Shown: piece by piece, positions 7,589-15,798 of the stretch | Numbering within the stretch: position 1 is the first letter of the stretch | Layout of the letters: each line of letters starts with the position of its first letter | Assembly (NCBI GenBank): GCA_023412195.1 | Contig: JAEYNZ010000066.1 | Coordinates: 1-54,915 of the forward strand | Reading direction: 5' to 3' | DNA length: 54,915 nt | Origin: Bacteroidota bacterium | Lineage (GTDB): Bacteria; Bacteroidota; Bacteroidia; Bacteroidales; Prolixibacteraceae | The notes under the pieces: generated by a model | Database searches by the model: none | Told to the model about the DNA's origin: nothing | The model's input: only the letters and a program-made list of their open reading frames with translations | Translations under genes and position numbers: made by a program

Positions 7589-9289
7589 ATGTATACCATG
7601 ATCCAATTATTTAAAGACTTAACTAAAGGTGTATTGCCAGGAATTCTTGTCCTTGCTTTTTTCATCCAGGGATGCAACGAACCGCAGCAGGATTATTATG
7701 AGGCAGATGTCATTATTTATGGAGGAACATCTGCTGGGGTTATAGCTGCTGTTGAGGCGGCCCAGTCAGGAAAAAAAGTGATCGTGGTGTCACCTGATAT
7801 TCACCTTGGCGGACTGACTGCAGGTGGCCTTGGCTGGACAGACACAGGCAGGAAAGAGACCATTGGCGGACTGTCGCGCAACTTTTACCACCGTGTTTAT
7901 AACCACTACCAGGAGGATGATGCCTGGCGCTGGATGAAAAAGGATGAATATGGCAACACCGGGCAGGGAACGCCTGCCATCGATGGCGATATGCGAACCA
8001 TGTGGATATTTGAACCGCATATTGCAGAACAGGTGTTTGAAGAACTGATAGAAGAGCACGAGATCAGGTTGTACCGGGATGAGTGGCTCAACCGGCAAAC
8101 CGGGGTAGAAAAACAGGATGGCAAAATCATTTCCATCACAACCCTTTCAGGAAAAACCTTCAGGGGAAAGATGTTTATGGATGCAACCTACGAAGGAGAC
8201 CTGATGGCTGTTGCCGGAGTAAGTTATTATGTAGGCAGGGAGGGAACGGATGTTTACGGTGAAAACTGGAATGGGGTGCAAACTGGAGTTTATCACCACA
8301 GGCATCATTTCATGGTTCTTAATCAGCCTATCGATCCTTATAATGTACCCGGCGACCCATCCAGCGGATTATTGCCGCGCATCAGTGCGGAACACCCCGG
8401 TGAAAAAGGCCAGGGCGACCATCGTGTGCAGGCATATTGTTTCAGGGTATGTATGACCGACCACCCTGAAAACCGCATACCTTTTCCAAAACCCGAAGGA
8501 TATGACTCCACCCAATACGAACTGCTTGTGCGCATTTTCGATGCTGGCTGGCGGGAGTGGTTTGATAAGTTTGATGCCATTCCCAACCGTAAAACAGACA
8601 CTAACAACCACGGACCATTCAGCAGCGACAACATCGGCATGAATTACGATTACCCTGAAGCCTCCTACGAAAGGCGCAGGGAAATCATTAGTGAACACGA
8701 AACATATCAGAAAGGTCTTCTGTGGTTCGTTGCCAATGATCCCCGTGTACCCCCGGAAATACAGTTAAAAATGAAAGAGTGGGGACTGCCCAAAGATGAA
8801 TTTACGGATAACGGCAACTGGCCGCACCAGATCTACGTCAGGGAAGCACGACGCATGATCGGAAGTTTTGTAATGACAGAAAACGAACTTCTGAAACGCA
8901 AACCGACTCCCGGATCTGTAGGTATGGGGTCATACACCATAGATTCGCACAATGTGCAGCGGTATGTTACCGGAGAGGGCCATGTGCACAATGAGGGTGA
9001 CATAGGTGTAGGTCTGCCCGGTCCCTATGAAATAGCTTACGGAGCCATTGTTCCTAAAAAGGAGGAGTGCCAAAACCTGCTTGTTCCTGTATGTGCATCG
9101 GCCAGTCATATTGCCTTCGGATCGATCCGAATGGAACCTGTTTTTATGATACTCGGACAGTCGGCTGCAGTAGCTGCATGTATGGCCATCGATGAAGGAA
9201 TTGCCGTGCAGGATGTGGAATACGAAAAACTGAAAAACCTTTTAGTGGAAAAAGGACAGGTTTTAACAATGGATAATGCAATTCAATAA
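7589..9289 (+). CDS. FAD-dependent oxidoreductase, lipoprotein (FAD_oxidored family)
   Basis: A 566-residue flavoprotein of the PF12831 type. A hydrophobic N-terminus ending LAFFIQGCNE is a lipoprotein signal, so the enzyme should be anchored on the periplasmic side. The Rossmann motif follows at once: ADVIIYGGTSAGVIAAVEAA, then GGLTAGGLGWTD. The C-terminal part (VPVCASASHIAFGSIRMEP then GQSAAVAA) is the second half of the FAD site typical of this family. Substrates of such proteins are mostly unknown, and some are annotated as xanthan lyases without good cause. It is followed after 3 nt by a second, larger flavoprotein, so the two are surely co-transcribed and probably act together, perhaps on a sugar-derived substrate given the glycan genes in the window. 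Confidence 0.85.
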   Translation: MYTMIQLFKDLTKGVLPGILVLAFFIQGCNEPQQDYYEADVIIYGGTSAGVIAAVEAAQSGKKVIVVSPDIHLGGLTAGGLGWTDTGRKETIGGLSRNFYHRVYNHYQEDDAWRWMKKDEYGNTGQGTPAIDGDMRTMWIFEPHIAEQVFEELIEEHEIRLYRDEWLNRQTGVEKQDGKIISITTLSGKTFRGKMFMDATYEGDLMAVAGVSYYVGREGTDVYGENWNGVQTGVYHHRHHFMVLNQPIDPYNVPGDPSSGLLPRISAEHPGEKGQGDHRVQAYCFRVCMTDHPENRIPFPKPEGYDSTQYELLVRIFDAGWREWFDKFDAIPNRKTDTNNHGPFSSDNIGMNYDYPEASYERRREIISEHETYQKGLLWFVANDPRVPPEIQLKMKEWGLPKDEFTDNGNWPHQIYVREARRMIGSFVMTENELLKRKPTPGSVGMGSYTIDSHNVQRYVTGEGHVHNEGDIGVGLPGPYEIAYGAIVPKKEECQNLLVPVCASASHIAFGSIRMEPVFMILGQSAAVAACMAIDEGIAVQDVEYEKLKNLLVEKGQVLTMDNAIQ

Positions 9290-9292
9290 CCC

Positions 9293-12200
9293 ATGAAACG
9301 ACGTAACTTTATTAAAACCGCGGCAGCCGGTTCGGCCTTTATTATGGCTTCCGGTGCCTTTGCATTTGGCAATCCGGCACCTTCTGATAAAAAATACGGA
9401 AAGCAGACAGAAAGAAAAATTCCCGTTGCCTATGATGTAGATGTAATGGTTATCGGGGGTTCACTGGCAGCTGTGGCAGCAGCCGTAAAAGCATCACAGT
9501 CGGGCGCCAGGGTTTTCCTTGCGGCCATGGAGCCTTACCTGGGAGAAGACGTGTGCGGAACGTTCCGGTTATGGACTGATGATAAGGCCTCAACTTCAAC
9601 GGAACTGGGAAAAATAATTTTTGGAAAAGGACTGCCCACGCCCATGCATATCAAGCGCACACTCGATAACGAGCTCATCAACAACAATGTTGCATTTCTG
9701 TATTCCTGCTATGTTACCGATATTCTGAGTGATGAAAAGGGGAAACCTGCAGGGGTGGTCATTTCAAACCGGTCAGGGCGACAGGCAGTACTTGCCAAAA
9801 CAATTATCGATGCCACACCACGTGCCCTGGCAGCACGTATGGCAGGAGCCCGGTTTGGAAATTATCCGGCCGGAATCCAATCCTTTCAATTTACAGTAAT
9901 AGGCAATAACCTGAAAGAAGCACCCGGCCTGACAGGCAAAATCCACAGCCAGCCGGTTGAGGTTAAATTTGCCTCTTCAGGCGAGGCTCATGGTGATGCA
10001 TTTTCGGAAACCAATATCCGTTATCGTGCCATAGAATACACTATGAACATCCCTATGAAGGATGGAAGCTGGGCATCATTTGCCGAAGCCGAACAGATAG
10101 CACGAGACCTGTCCTGGGATTCAGACCAGGTGGAATCAGCTGACCTTCTCTTCCAGAACCCGCCTGATAAGATGGTTGGAATGAAAAGATGGAACCAGGC
10201 AAATGTTGATTCAGATCATATCCCATTGAAGGTATTTCAGCCCCGGAAAATCGAAAACTTATTTGTACTGAGCGGAAGCGCCAACCTGAGCGAAGCAGCA
10301 GCAGAAACACTGCTTCGCCCGGGCGGGCTCATCCGCATAGGTGAACGCATCGGACTGGAAGCAGCAAGGACAGCCGCCCGTATGCCTGCACCGGGTAATA
10401 TAAAAATTAAAGGAAAGATGCAGCCGGATATTGTCCCGGGTGATGCTGGTGAAATCCTTGAAGGGTTAAGGCCTTCCCTGAACATGGGTGAAATTGTTGC
10501 TGAAGAAACCACTCTGCCTGTTTTGGGAATATATGATGTTGTGGTGATGGGTGGCGGTACTGCCGGCGCTCCTGCAGCTGTTGGCGCTGCACAGCAGGGG
10601 GCATCAACACTTGTGCTCGAATACATGCACGGACTCGGTGGCATGGGAACACTCGGAATGATCGGAAAATATTATCACGGCTACAGGAAAGGCTATACAA
10701 ATATCGTAGACCTGGGAGTTAAAAATATGGACCCTGACAGTCCCCGTCAGAAAAAATCTTTGGGTGAATGGGTATTCGACTGGAAAACGGAATACTTCAG
10801 GAAGGAAATCCGTACTGCCGGTGGTGATATCTGGTTTGGCGTTCTTGGCAGCGGTGCATATGTTGAAAACGGGCAGGTAAAAGGTGTGGTGGTAGCCACT
10901 CCTGAAGGGAAAGGTATCGTACTTGCCCATACGGTTATCGATGCAACCGGAAGTGCAGATATCGCTATTGCTGCGGGCGCAGAATACAGCTACACCGATG
11001 GACTTTCGGTTGCAATACAGGGTTCAGGTCTTCCATTCAAGAACCCCGACGACTTTTATAACAACACCGACTGGACCTTCATCAACGACAGCGACATGCT
11101 GGATGTATGGCGTGCCTTTGTTGTGGCTAAAGATAAGTTCAGTGAGCAATATGATATCGGGAAAATTCCGCAGACAAGGGAACGCCGCCGCATGATTGGC
11201 GATTTTACTGTAGGCGTACTCGATGTGTACAATAGCCGGATGTATCCCGACACCATCTCGGCACATTTCAGCTCATTCGACACACATGGCTTCACCGAAG
11301 ACCCTTTCTTCTCATTAAAGCCACCCGCCCACAGCGGGATTGATGTGCTTGCTTTTGTGCCGTTCAGGGCACTGCTCCCAAAAGGGCTGGAAGGAATTGC
11401 AGTAACCGGACTTGGAGCCAGCGCCCACCGCGATGCCATGCCTGTTATCCGAATGCAGCCCTGCCTGCAGAACCAGGGATATGCCGTGGGTATGGCAGCA
11501 GCATGGGCCAGTGCGAACAATATTCATATCAGGTACACCGACATTAAAAAACTTCAGGGGGAACTTGTGAAAATCGAAAGCCTGCCGGAACATGTACTGA
11601 CCGATGTGGATAATTATCCGCCTTCATATGCCGAAATCCAGCTGGCAGCCCAAAATGTGGTCAACGATCTTGAAGGGCTCGAAACCATCCTGTGGGATAA
11701 GGAAAGGGGAATAGCAGCACTTCAGGACCAGTTTCATATTACCCGGGATGAACAACATAAGCTGGTCTATGCCCGGATACTTGGAATGCTTGGTGATCCA
11801 TCAGGCTGGCAGCAACTGATAGCAGCCATCGACACCTATGAGGATTGGGATGAAGGTTGGAACTTTACCGGAATGGGGCAGTTCGGCAGAAGTATCAGCT
11901 ACCTCGACAGCCTGGTTATTGCAGCAGGCAGGACTAAAAAGGCGGAAGCATTACCTGGCATCATCAGGCTGGCAGAAAAACTGACACCCGAAAGCCACTT
12001 CTCTCATTTCAGGGCCGTGTGCATTGCGATCGAAACCATTGGTGACCCTAAAGGAGCAGAACCCCTGTTTAAAATCCTGCAGATGCCGGGCGTACGCGGG
12101 CACGTCATGCCCGATATTAAAACTGCAAGAAGCCTCACGCCAACCGACAAGAACGACGTAAGCACCCGCAACAATTCATTACGCGAACTGATACTGGGAA

Positions 12201-12349
12201 GAGCCTTGTATAAATGCGGCGACTTTAACGGTACCGGCAACCAGATCCTGAACGAATACTCAAAGGATTTGCGCGGCCACTATTACAGGCATGCAAGCGG
12301 AGTTCTCAAACTATTCCCGGAACAGAAAAAGGTGGAGGTAGAATTATAG
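9293..12349 (+). CDS. Tandem double FAD-dependent oxidoreductase with C-terminal helical-repeat region
   Basis: A 1018-residue protein that begins with a twin-arginine signal (KRRNFIKT, hydrophobic stretch, AFA), so it should be folded with cofactor and exported by Tat. It holds two Rossmann flavin-binding units: the first at about residues 48-95 (DVMVIGGSLAAVAAAVKASQ) with a weak Gly motif, the second at about 415-465 (YDVVVMGGGTAGAPAA, glycines 420-425). The second half also has the downstream IDATGSADIAIAAGA strand. Residues about 790-1010 look helical and repeat-like (HEAT/armadillo style), with no obvious catalytic motif. The gene starts 3 nt after the lipoprotein flavoprotein. The first unit may be structural or degenerate. 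The family is clear, the reaction is not. Confidence 0.8.
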   Translation: MKRRNFIKTAAAGSAFIMASGAFAFGNPAPSDKKYGKQTERKIPVAYDVDVMVIGGSLAAVAAAVKASQSGARVFLAAMEPYLGEDVCGTFRLWTDDKASTSTELGKIIFGKGLPTPMHIKRTLDNELINNNVAFLYSCYVTDILSDEKGKPAGVVISNRSGRQAVLAKTIIDATPRALAARMAGARFGNYPAGIQSFQFTVIGNNLKEAPGLTGKIHSQPVEVKFASSGEAHGDAFSETNIRYRAIEYTMNIPMKDGSWASFAEAEQIARDLSWDSDQVESADLLFQNPPDKMVGMKRWNQANVDSDHIPLKVFQPRKIENLFVLSGSANLSEAAAETLLRPGGLIRIGERIGLEAARTAARMPAPGNIKIKGKMQPDIVPGDAGEILEGLRPSLNMGEIVAEETTLPVLGIYDVVVMGGGTAGAPAAVGAAQQGASTLVLEYMHGLGGMGTLGMIGKYYHGYRKGYTNIVDLGVKNMDPDSPRQKKSLGEWVFDWKTEYFRKEIRTAGGDIWFGVLGSGAYVENGQVKGVVVATPEGKGIVLAHTVIDATGSADIAIAAGAEYSYTDGLSVAIQGSGLPFKNPDDFYNNTDWTFINDSDMLDVWRAFVVAKDKFSEQYDIGKIPQTRERRRMIGDFTVGVLDVYNSRMYPDTISAHFSSFDTHGFTEDPFFSLKPPAHSGIDVLAFVPFRALLPKGLEGIAVTGLGASAHRDAMPVIRMQPCLQNQGYAVGMAAAWASANNIHIRYTDIKKLQGELVKIESLPEHVLTDVDNYPPSYAEIQLAAQNVVNDLEGLETILWDKERGIAALQDQFHITRDEQHKLVYARILGMLGDPSGWQQLIAAIDTYEDWDEGWNFTGMGQFGRSISYLDSLVIAAGRTKKAEALPGIIRLAEKLTPESHFSHFRAVCIAIETIGDPKGAEPLFKILQMPGVRGHVMPDIKTARSLTPTDKNDVSTRNNSLRELILGRALYKCGDFNGTGNQILNEYSKDLRGHYYRHASGVLKLFPEQKKVEVEL

Positions 12350-12371
12350 TATTTAAAAAGTATACGAAATA

Positions 12372-12438
12372 TATACCAAAACAATACCAGGTGTATATTT
12401 AATTGAATTTACTCTAGGCCTGGTATAGCTTTGGTATA
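12372..12438. repeat. 20-nt inverted repeat after the flavoprotein operon
   Basis: 12372-12391 (starting TATACCAAAAC) and the complement of 12419-12438 agree in 18 of 20 positions, with a 27-nt AT-rich loop. There is no T-run directly after the right arm, so it is not a standard terminator. It may be a MITE remnant, a terminator of another kind or a protein site. Confidence 0.5.
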
Positions 12439-12488
12439 GGGAAGATGCAGAATTTTTTGGTTCAGGCAAAAAGCTTTCTGTTTTTAGT

Positions 12489-12509
12489 GTCGGACTTGGA
12501 AAGTCCGAC
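12489..12509. repeat. Perfect 9-bp hairpin
   Basis: GTCGGACTT and AAGTCCGAC flank a 3-nt loop. It lies between the inverted repeat and the terminator of the HMA gene and may help to end plus-strand transcription of the flavoprotein operon, though no T-run follows. Confidence 0.4.
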
Positions 12510-12523
12510 TCCCGGTCGCTGGT

Positions 12524-12574
12524 AAAAAAAAGGCTGCTGCCCCGTTTGAATTCATCAGTCCGGGACAGCAGCCT
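12524..12574 (-). terminator. Rho-independent terminator of the HMA protein gene
   Basis: On the minus strand AGGCTGCTGTCCCGG pairs with the complement CGGGGCAGCAGCCT and is followed by TTTTTTT. The structure begins 24 nt after the HMA stop codon. Confidence 0.8.
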
Positions 12575-12597
12575 ATTACTTTAACAGAATGTTTAAT

Positions 12598-12810
12598 CTA
12601 TCCGATAAATTTATAACCCAATGTATTTACAGTCTCTTTCACCCTTTCAAGATCAATATCTGAACCTGAAATTTTAACCGTTTCATTTTGCCTGTCGGCT
12701 TCCACATTGGTAACACCTTCCATGGCTTCCAGATTTCTCTTGACAGTACCTTCACAATGTGAGCAAGTCATTCCTGCCACCTTAACTGTTATATCCCTTG
12801 TTGTATCCAT
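12598..12810 (-). CDS. Heavy-metal-associated (HMA) domain protein, CopZ-like
   Basis: This 70-residue protein is a single HMA domain of the ferredoxin-like beta-alpha-beta-beta-alpha-beta fold. The metal-binding motif GMTCSHC (Cys16 and Cys19) lies in the first loop. Such proteins carry Cu+ (sometimes other soft metals) to a P-type ATPase or sense it. No copper ATPase or copper regulator is in the window, so the partner must be elsewhere. The length is normal for a stand-alone chaperone. It has its own terminator and stands 93 nt downstream of the nfeD-like gene on the same strand. Confidence 0.9.
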   Translation of the reverse strand: MDTTRDITVKVAGMTCSHCEGTVKRNLEAMEGVTNVEADRQNETVKISGSDIDLERVKETVNTLGYKFIG

Positions 12811-12903
12811 ATGCTTAATTATCTAATTGATTTGTATCTTAAATCATTAACAATTATAAAATGCAGTTGTTTCCTGTTCCATTTGAACGGTCTTCAAATA
12901 TTT

Positions 12904-14304
12904 TCAGCTTTCAATCCTTTCGACATAAAGCTGGGCTGTACCGACCTTTGTGACATGAATGAGCTCTCCCCTGTCAATAAAACCACTGGATGCGACTGCG
13001 TCATAAATTTCACCGTCAATGATGACTTTACCGCCCGGGCGAAGAACAGTTTGCGCGGTGCCATTTTTACCTTTTAAAGCCAGAAATGAGGGGTCGACAT
13101 TCAGATATCCTTCGCTTATGTTCTGAACCGTATTTAATGCAAAATCCTTAAATACTCCTGTATGTGCACTAAAAATCCGCTTGCTTATATACATTGACAT
13201 AAGGAAGCCACCAAAGACCCCTATAACCACAGTCATAAGTGCTACCCCTACATTATTCATTTCCACATGCTCGAAATCAAACCTGATGTTGTTAATCAGG
13301 CTGAGTATGAGACTGCCAAAGACAAACACGATACCGGCAATCCCTGTTACGCCAAACCCGGGTATGACAAACAGTTCAACTGCTATTAATATCAGTCCGA
13401 CAATAAAGACAATAATTTCCCAGTTTTCAGCCAGCCCTTCAAGGTACAGCGGGGCAAAATAAAGTACTGCAGCCAGAATAGCGACTCCAAGGGGGAATCC
13501 AACACCGGGGGTTTGCATCTCGAAATAAATTCCACCTATGATTGCCATAATCAGCAGACCGGAAAATACAGGGTGCACCAGGTACCCGATAATGCGTTCA
13601 ATCCAGCCGGGGACGTATTCAACAAGCTCATATTCTTCAATGCCCACAAGTTTCAGCACTTCAGGCACATTCTCGGCCAGCCCTTCAGCATAACCATACT
13701 CAATGGCTTCACCCGAAGTAAAAGTCAGAACTTTGCCTGTATCAATTATTCCTTCGATATAAACCGAAGGGTCGACCATGGCTTCTGCAATACGCGGATC
13801 GCGCCTCCATTCATAAATGGTATCATTTCCAACTATCCGCGTCACCTTTCCCTGGGCTTCCGCAGTGGTTCGCATGGTTGAACGCATATAGCTCTGGTAC
13901 TTGTCGGGCATTGCTTCACCTGTCTGGTTCACTACGGTTGCAGCACCAATGCTTCCGCCCGGCCTCATATATATGCTGTCGCAGGCAATAGAAATCAGTG
14001 CTCCGGCAGAGGCGGCATTGTTATCGATAAACACGTACACAGGTATGGGGCTCTGGAGGATTTTAGTGCGGATGGAATCGGCATCAAGCACTGTACCTCC
14101 ATAGGTATTCATATGAATCAGGATTACATCGGCTCCCAGAGTATCAGCTTCCTGGAATGCCTGCCTGGTTTGTCTCCATGTACCCGGTGTAATGTTTTCC
14201 TTGATGTTCAGCATGTAAACCAGCTTCTTGTTGTTTTCCTCCTCCTGGGAATACAAAAAAACAGGAATGATCAGCATCAGGAATAAAAATTGTATTTTTT
14301 TCAT
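12904..14304 (-). CDS. NfeD-family membrane protein with ClpP-class serine protease domain
   Basis: The 466-residue product is a long-form NfeD protein. After a signal peptide (to about residue 20), residues 27-215 form a ClpP/crotonase-like protease domain. The nucleophile Ser lies in NNAASAGALISIA and a Lys in the DKYQSYMRS helix, matching the Ser-Lys dyad of archaeal 1510-N proteases. Residues about 235-380 hold several membrane helices, and the last 60 residues form the small OB-fold NfeD domain (GKNGTAQTVLRPGGKVIIDG). Related enzymes cut membrane proteins of the stomatin family. No stomatin gene is adjacent here. Confidence 0.9.
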   Translation of the reverse strand: MKKIQFLFLMLIIPVFLYSQEEENNKKLVYMLNIKENITPGTWRQTRQAFQEADTLGADVILIHMNTYGGTVLDADSIRTKILQSPIPVYVFIDNNAASAGALISIACDSIYMRPGGSIGAATVVNQTGEAMPDKYQSYMRSTMRTTAEAQGKVTRIVGNDTIYEWRRDPRIAEAMVDPSVYIEGIIDTGKVLTFTSGEAIEYGYAEGLAENVPEVLKLVGIEEYELVEYVPGWIERIIGYLVHPVFSGLLIMAIIGGIYFEMQTPGVGFPLGVAILAAVLYFAPLYLEGLAENWEIIVFIVGLILIAVELFVIPGFGVTGIAGIVFVFGSLILSLINNIRFDFEHVEMNNVGVALMTVVIGVFGGFLMSMYISKRIFSAHTGVFKDFALNTVQNISEGYLNVDPSFLALKGKNGTAQTVLRPGGKVIIDGEIYDAVASSGFIDRGELIHVTKVGTAQLYVERIES

Positions 14305-14423
14305 CTTCCATTATCTTTAATATACTTTCAGCTAAATGGTTTAACAGCGAAGTTAAAAATAATTCCCGCAGAATGGTTTAAAATTATCAGCACGGTACAA
14401 AAATCCTAATCCGGTGAATTTAC

Positions 14424-14431
14424 TACCTTTG
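14424..14431 (+). promoter_or_regulatory. Putative purB promoter, -7 element
   Basis: TACCTTTG matches the Bacteroidota -7 consensus TAnnTTTG and ends 20 nt before the purB ATG. A clear -33 TTTG is not seen. Confidence 0.45.
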
Positions 14432-14451
14432 CATGCACATAAAAATATCAC

Positions 14452-15798
14452 ATGAATCAAAGCACTTTAACAGCCATCTCCCCCGTCGACGGCAGGTACA
14501 ACAGTAAAGTAGAAAATTTATGGAAGTATTTCAGTGAGTTTGCCCTGATAAAGTACAGGGTTTTTGTTGAAATAGAATACTTCATCGCCCTTTGCGAATG
14601 CCCGCTTCCGCAGCTACAGGAAATTCTGCCCCTTCAGCTTGAAGAACTCAGGGATATATACCGGAATTTTTCTGTCGATAATGCACAGCGGGTGAAAGAT
14701 ATTGAAAGTGTCACCAATCATGATGTGAAGGCGGTTGAATATTTCATTAAAGAAAGATTTGATGAAGCCGGATTGGGAAGGTACAAGGAATTTATCCATT
14801 TTGGCCTCACATCGCAGGATGCAAATAACACTGCATTGCCCAGGTCGATTCATGATGCACTAGATGAGGAATATTATCCGCTGTTACAAGAATTGACCAA
14901 TAAACTGGAAGAGTTGGCTGCACAGTGGAAAGACATCAGCATGCTGGCCAAAACACATGGGCAGCCTGCATCACCGACAAAGCTTGGCAAGGAAATTAAA
15001 GTTTTCATTGAAAGGATTCATGTACAGGTGGAACAGCTGCGAAACATTCCATGCCAGGCAAAATTCGGTGGGGCAACAGGCAATTTCAATGCACATTGTG
15101 TGGCTTATCCGGAAATTGACTGGCAGGAATTTGCCAATAAATTCTGCAGAACAAAACTAGGGCTTGAAAGGTCACAATACACCACCCAGATTGCCCATTA
15201 CGATAACTATGCTGCCATTTTTGATTCCATGCGGCGAATCAACAACATCATCCTCGATCTCGACCGCGATATATGGATCTACATTTCCATGAACTATTTC
15301 AAGCAAAAAATTAAGAAAGGAGAAGTAGGCTCATCGACCATGCCCCACAAGGTAAACCCAATCGATTTTGAGAACTCAGAGGGAAATATTGGTATTGCCA
15401 ATGCAGGTTTCGACCAGTTGTCGTCGAAATTGCCCGTCTCAAGGCTGCAACGGGATCTGACTGATTCCACGGTAACAAGGTTTATTGGCGTACCCTTTGG
15501 CCATACTGTTATTGCAATTAAATCAACCATCAGGGGACTGAATAAACTGTTGCTGAACGAAGAGGTCATTAGCCGTGACCTGGAGGACAACTGGGCAGTT
15601 GTATCGGAAGCCATCCAGACCATACTCCGGCGTGAGCTTTTTCCAAACCCTTATGAAGCCCTGAAGGATTTAACCCGGAGCAATGATAGGATCACCAAAG
15701 AGTCGATTCATAATTTCATTGATAACCTGGACATTGATGAAAATATAAAACAGGAACTTAAAAATATTTCACCACAGAACTATACCGGGATTTTTTAA
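14452..15798 (+). CDS. purB: Adenylosuccinate lyase
   Basis: PurB catalyses two fumarate-releasing steps of purine synthesis: SAICAR to AICAR and adenylosuccinate to AMP. The 448-residue protein starts SPVDGRYNSKVENLWKYFSE and contains the superfamily signature GSSTMPHKVNP near residue 300, the conserved TSQD (residue about 122) and KTHGQPASPTKLGKE. These are hallmarks of the E. coli-type PurB subgroup. The length is normal. The following ABC exporter starts on the base right after the purB stop, so the two are in one transcript. Confidence 0.97.
   Translation: MNQSTLTAISPVDGRYNSKVENLWKYFSEFALIKYRVFVEIEYFIALCECPLPQLQEILPLQLEELRDIYRNFSVDNAQRVKDIESVTNHDVKAVEYFIKERFDEAGLGRYKEFIHFGLTSQDANNTALPRSIHDALDEEYYPLLQELTNKLEELAAQWKDISMLAKTHGQPASPTKLGKEIKVFIERIHVQVEQLRNIPCQAKFGGATGNFNAHCVAYPEIDWQEFANKFCRTKLGLERSQYTTQIAHYDNYAAIFDSMRRINNIILDLDRDIWIYISMNYFKQKIKKGEVGSSTMPHKVNPIDFENSEGNIGIANAGFDQLSSKLPVSRLQRDLTDSTVTRFIGVPFGHTVIAIKSTIRGLNKLLLNEEVISRDLEDNWAVVSEAIQTILRRELFPNPYEALKDLTRSNDRITKESIHNFIDNLDIDENIKQELKNISPQNYTGIF

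Noticed and set aside
10053..11593. Several antisense frames of 80-154 codons inside the double flavoprotein gene
   Set aside because: They are mirror frames of a well-supported gene, rich in Pro, Ser and Cys, with no family match.
12811..13077. An 88-codon plus-strand frame starting after the HMA gene
   Set aside because: It lies largely over the 3' end of the NfeD gene on the other strand and has no family features.
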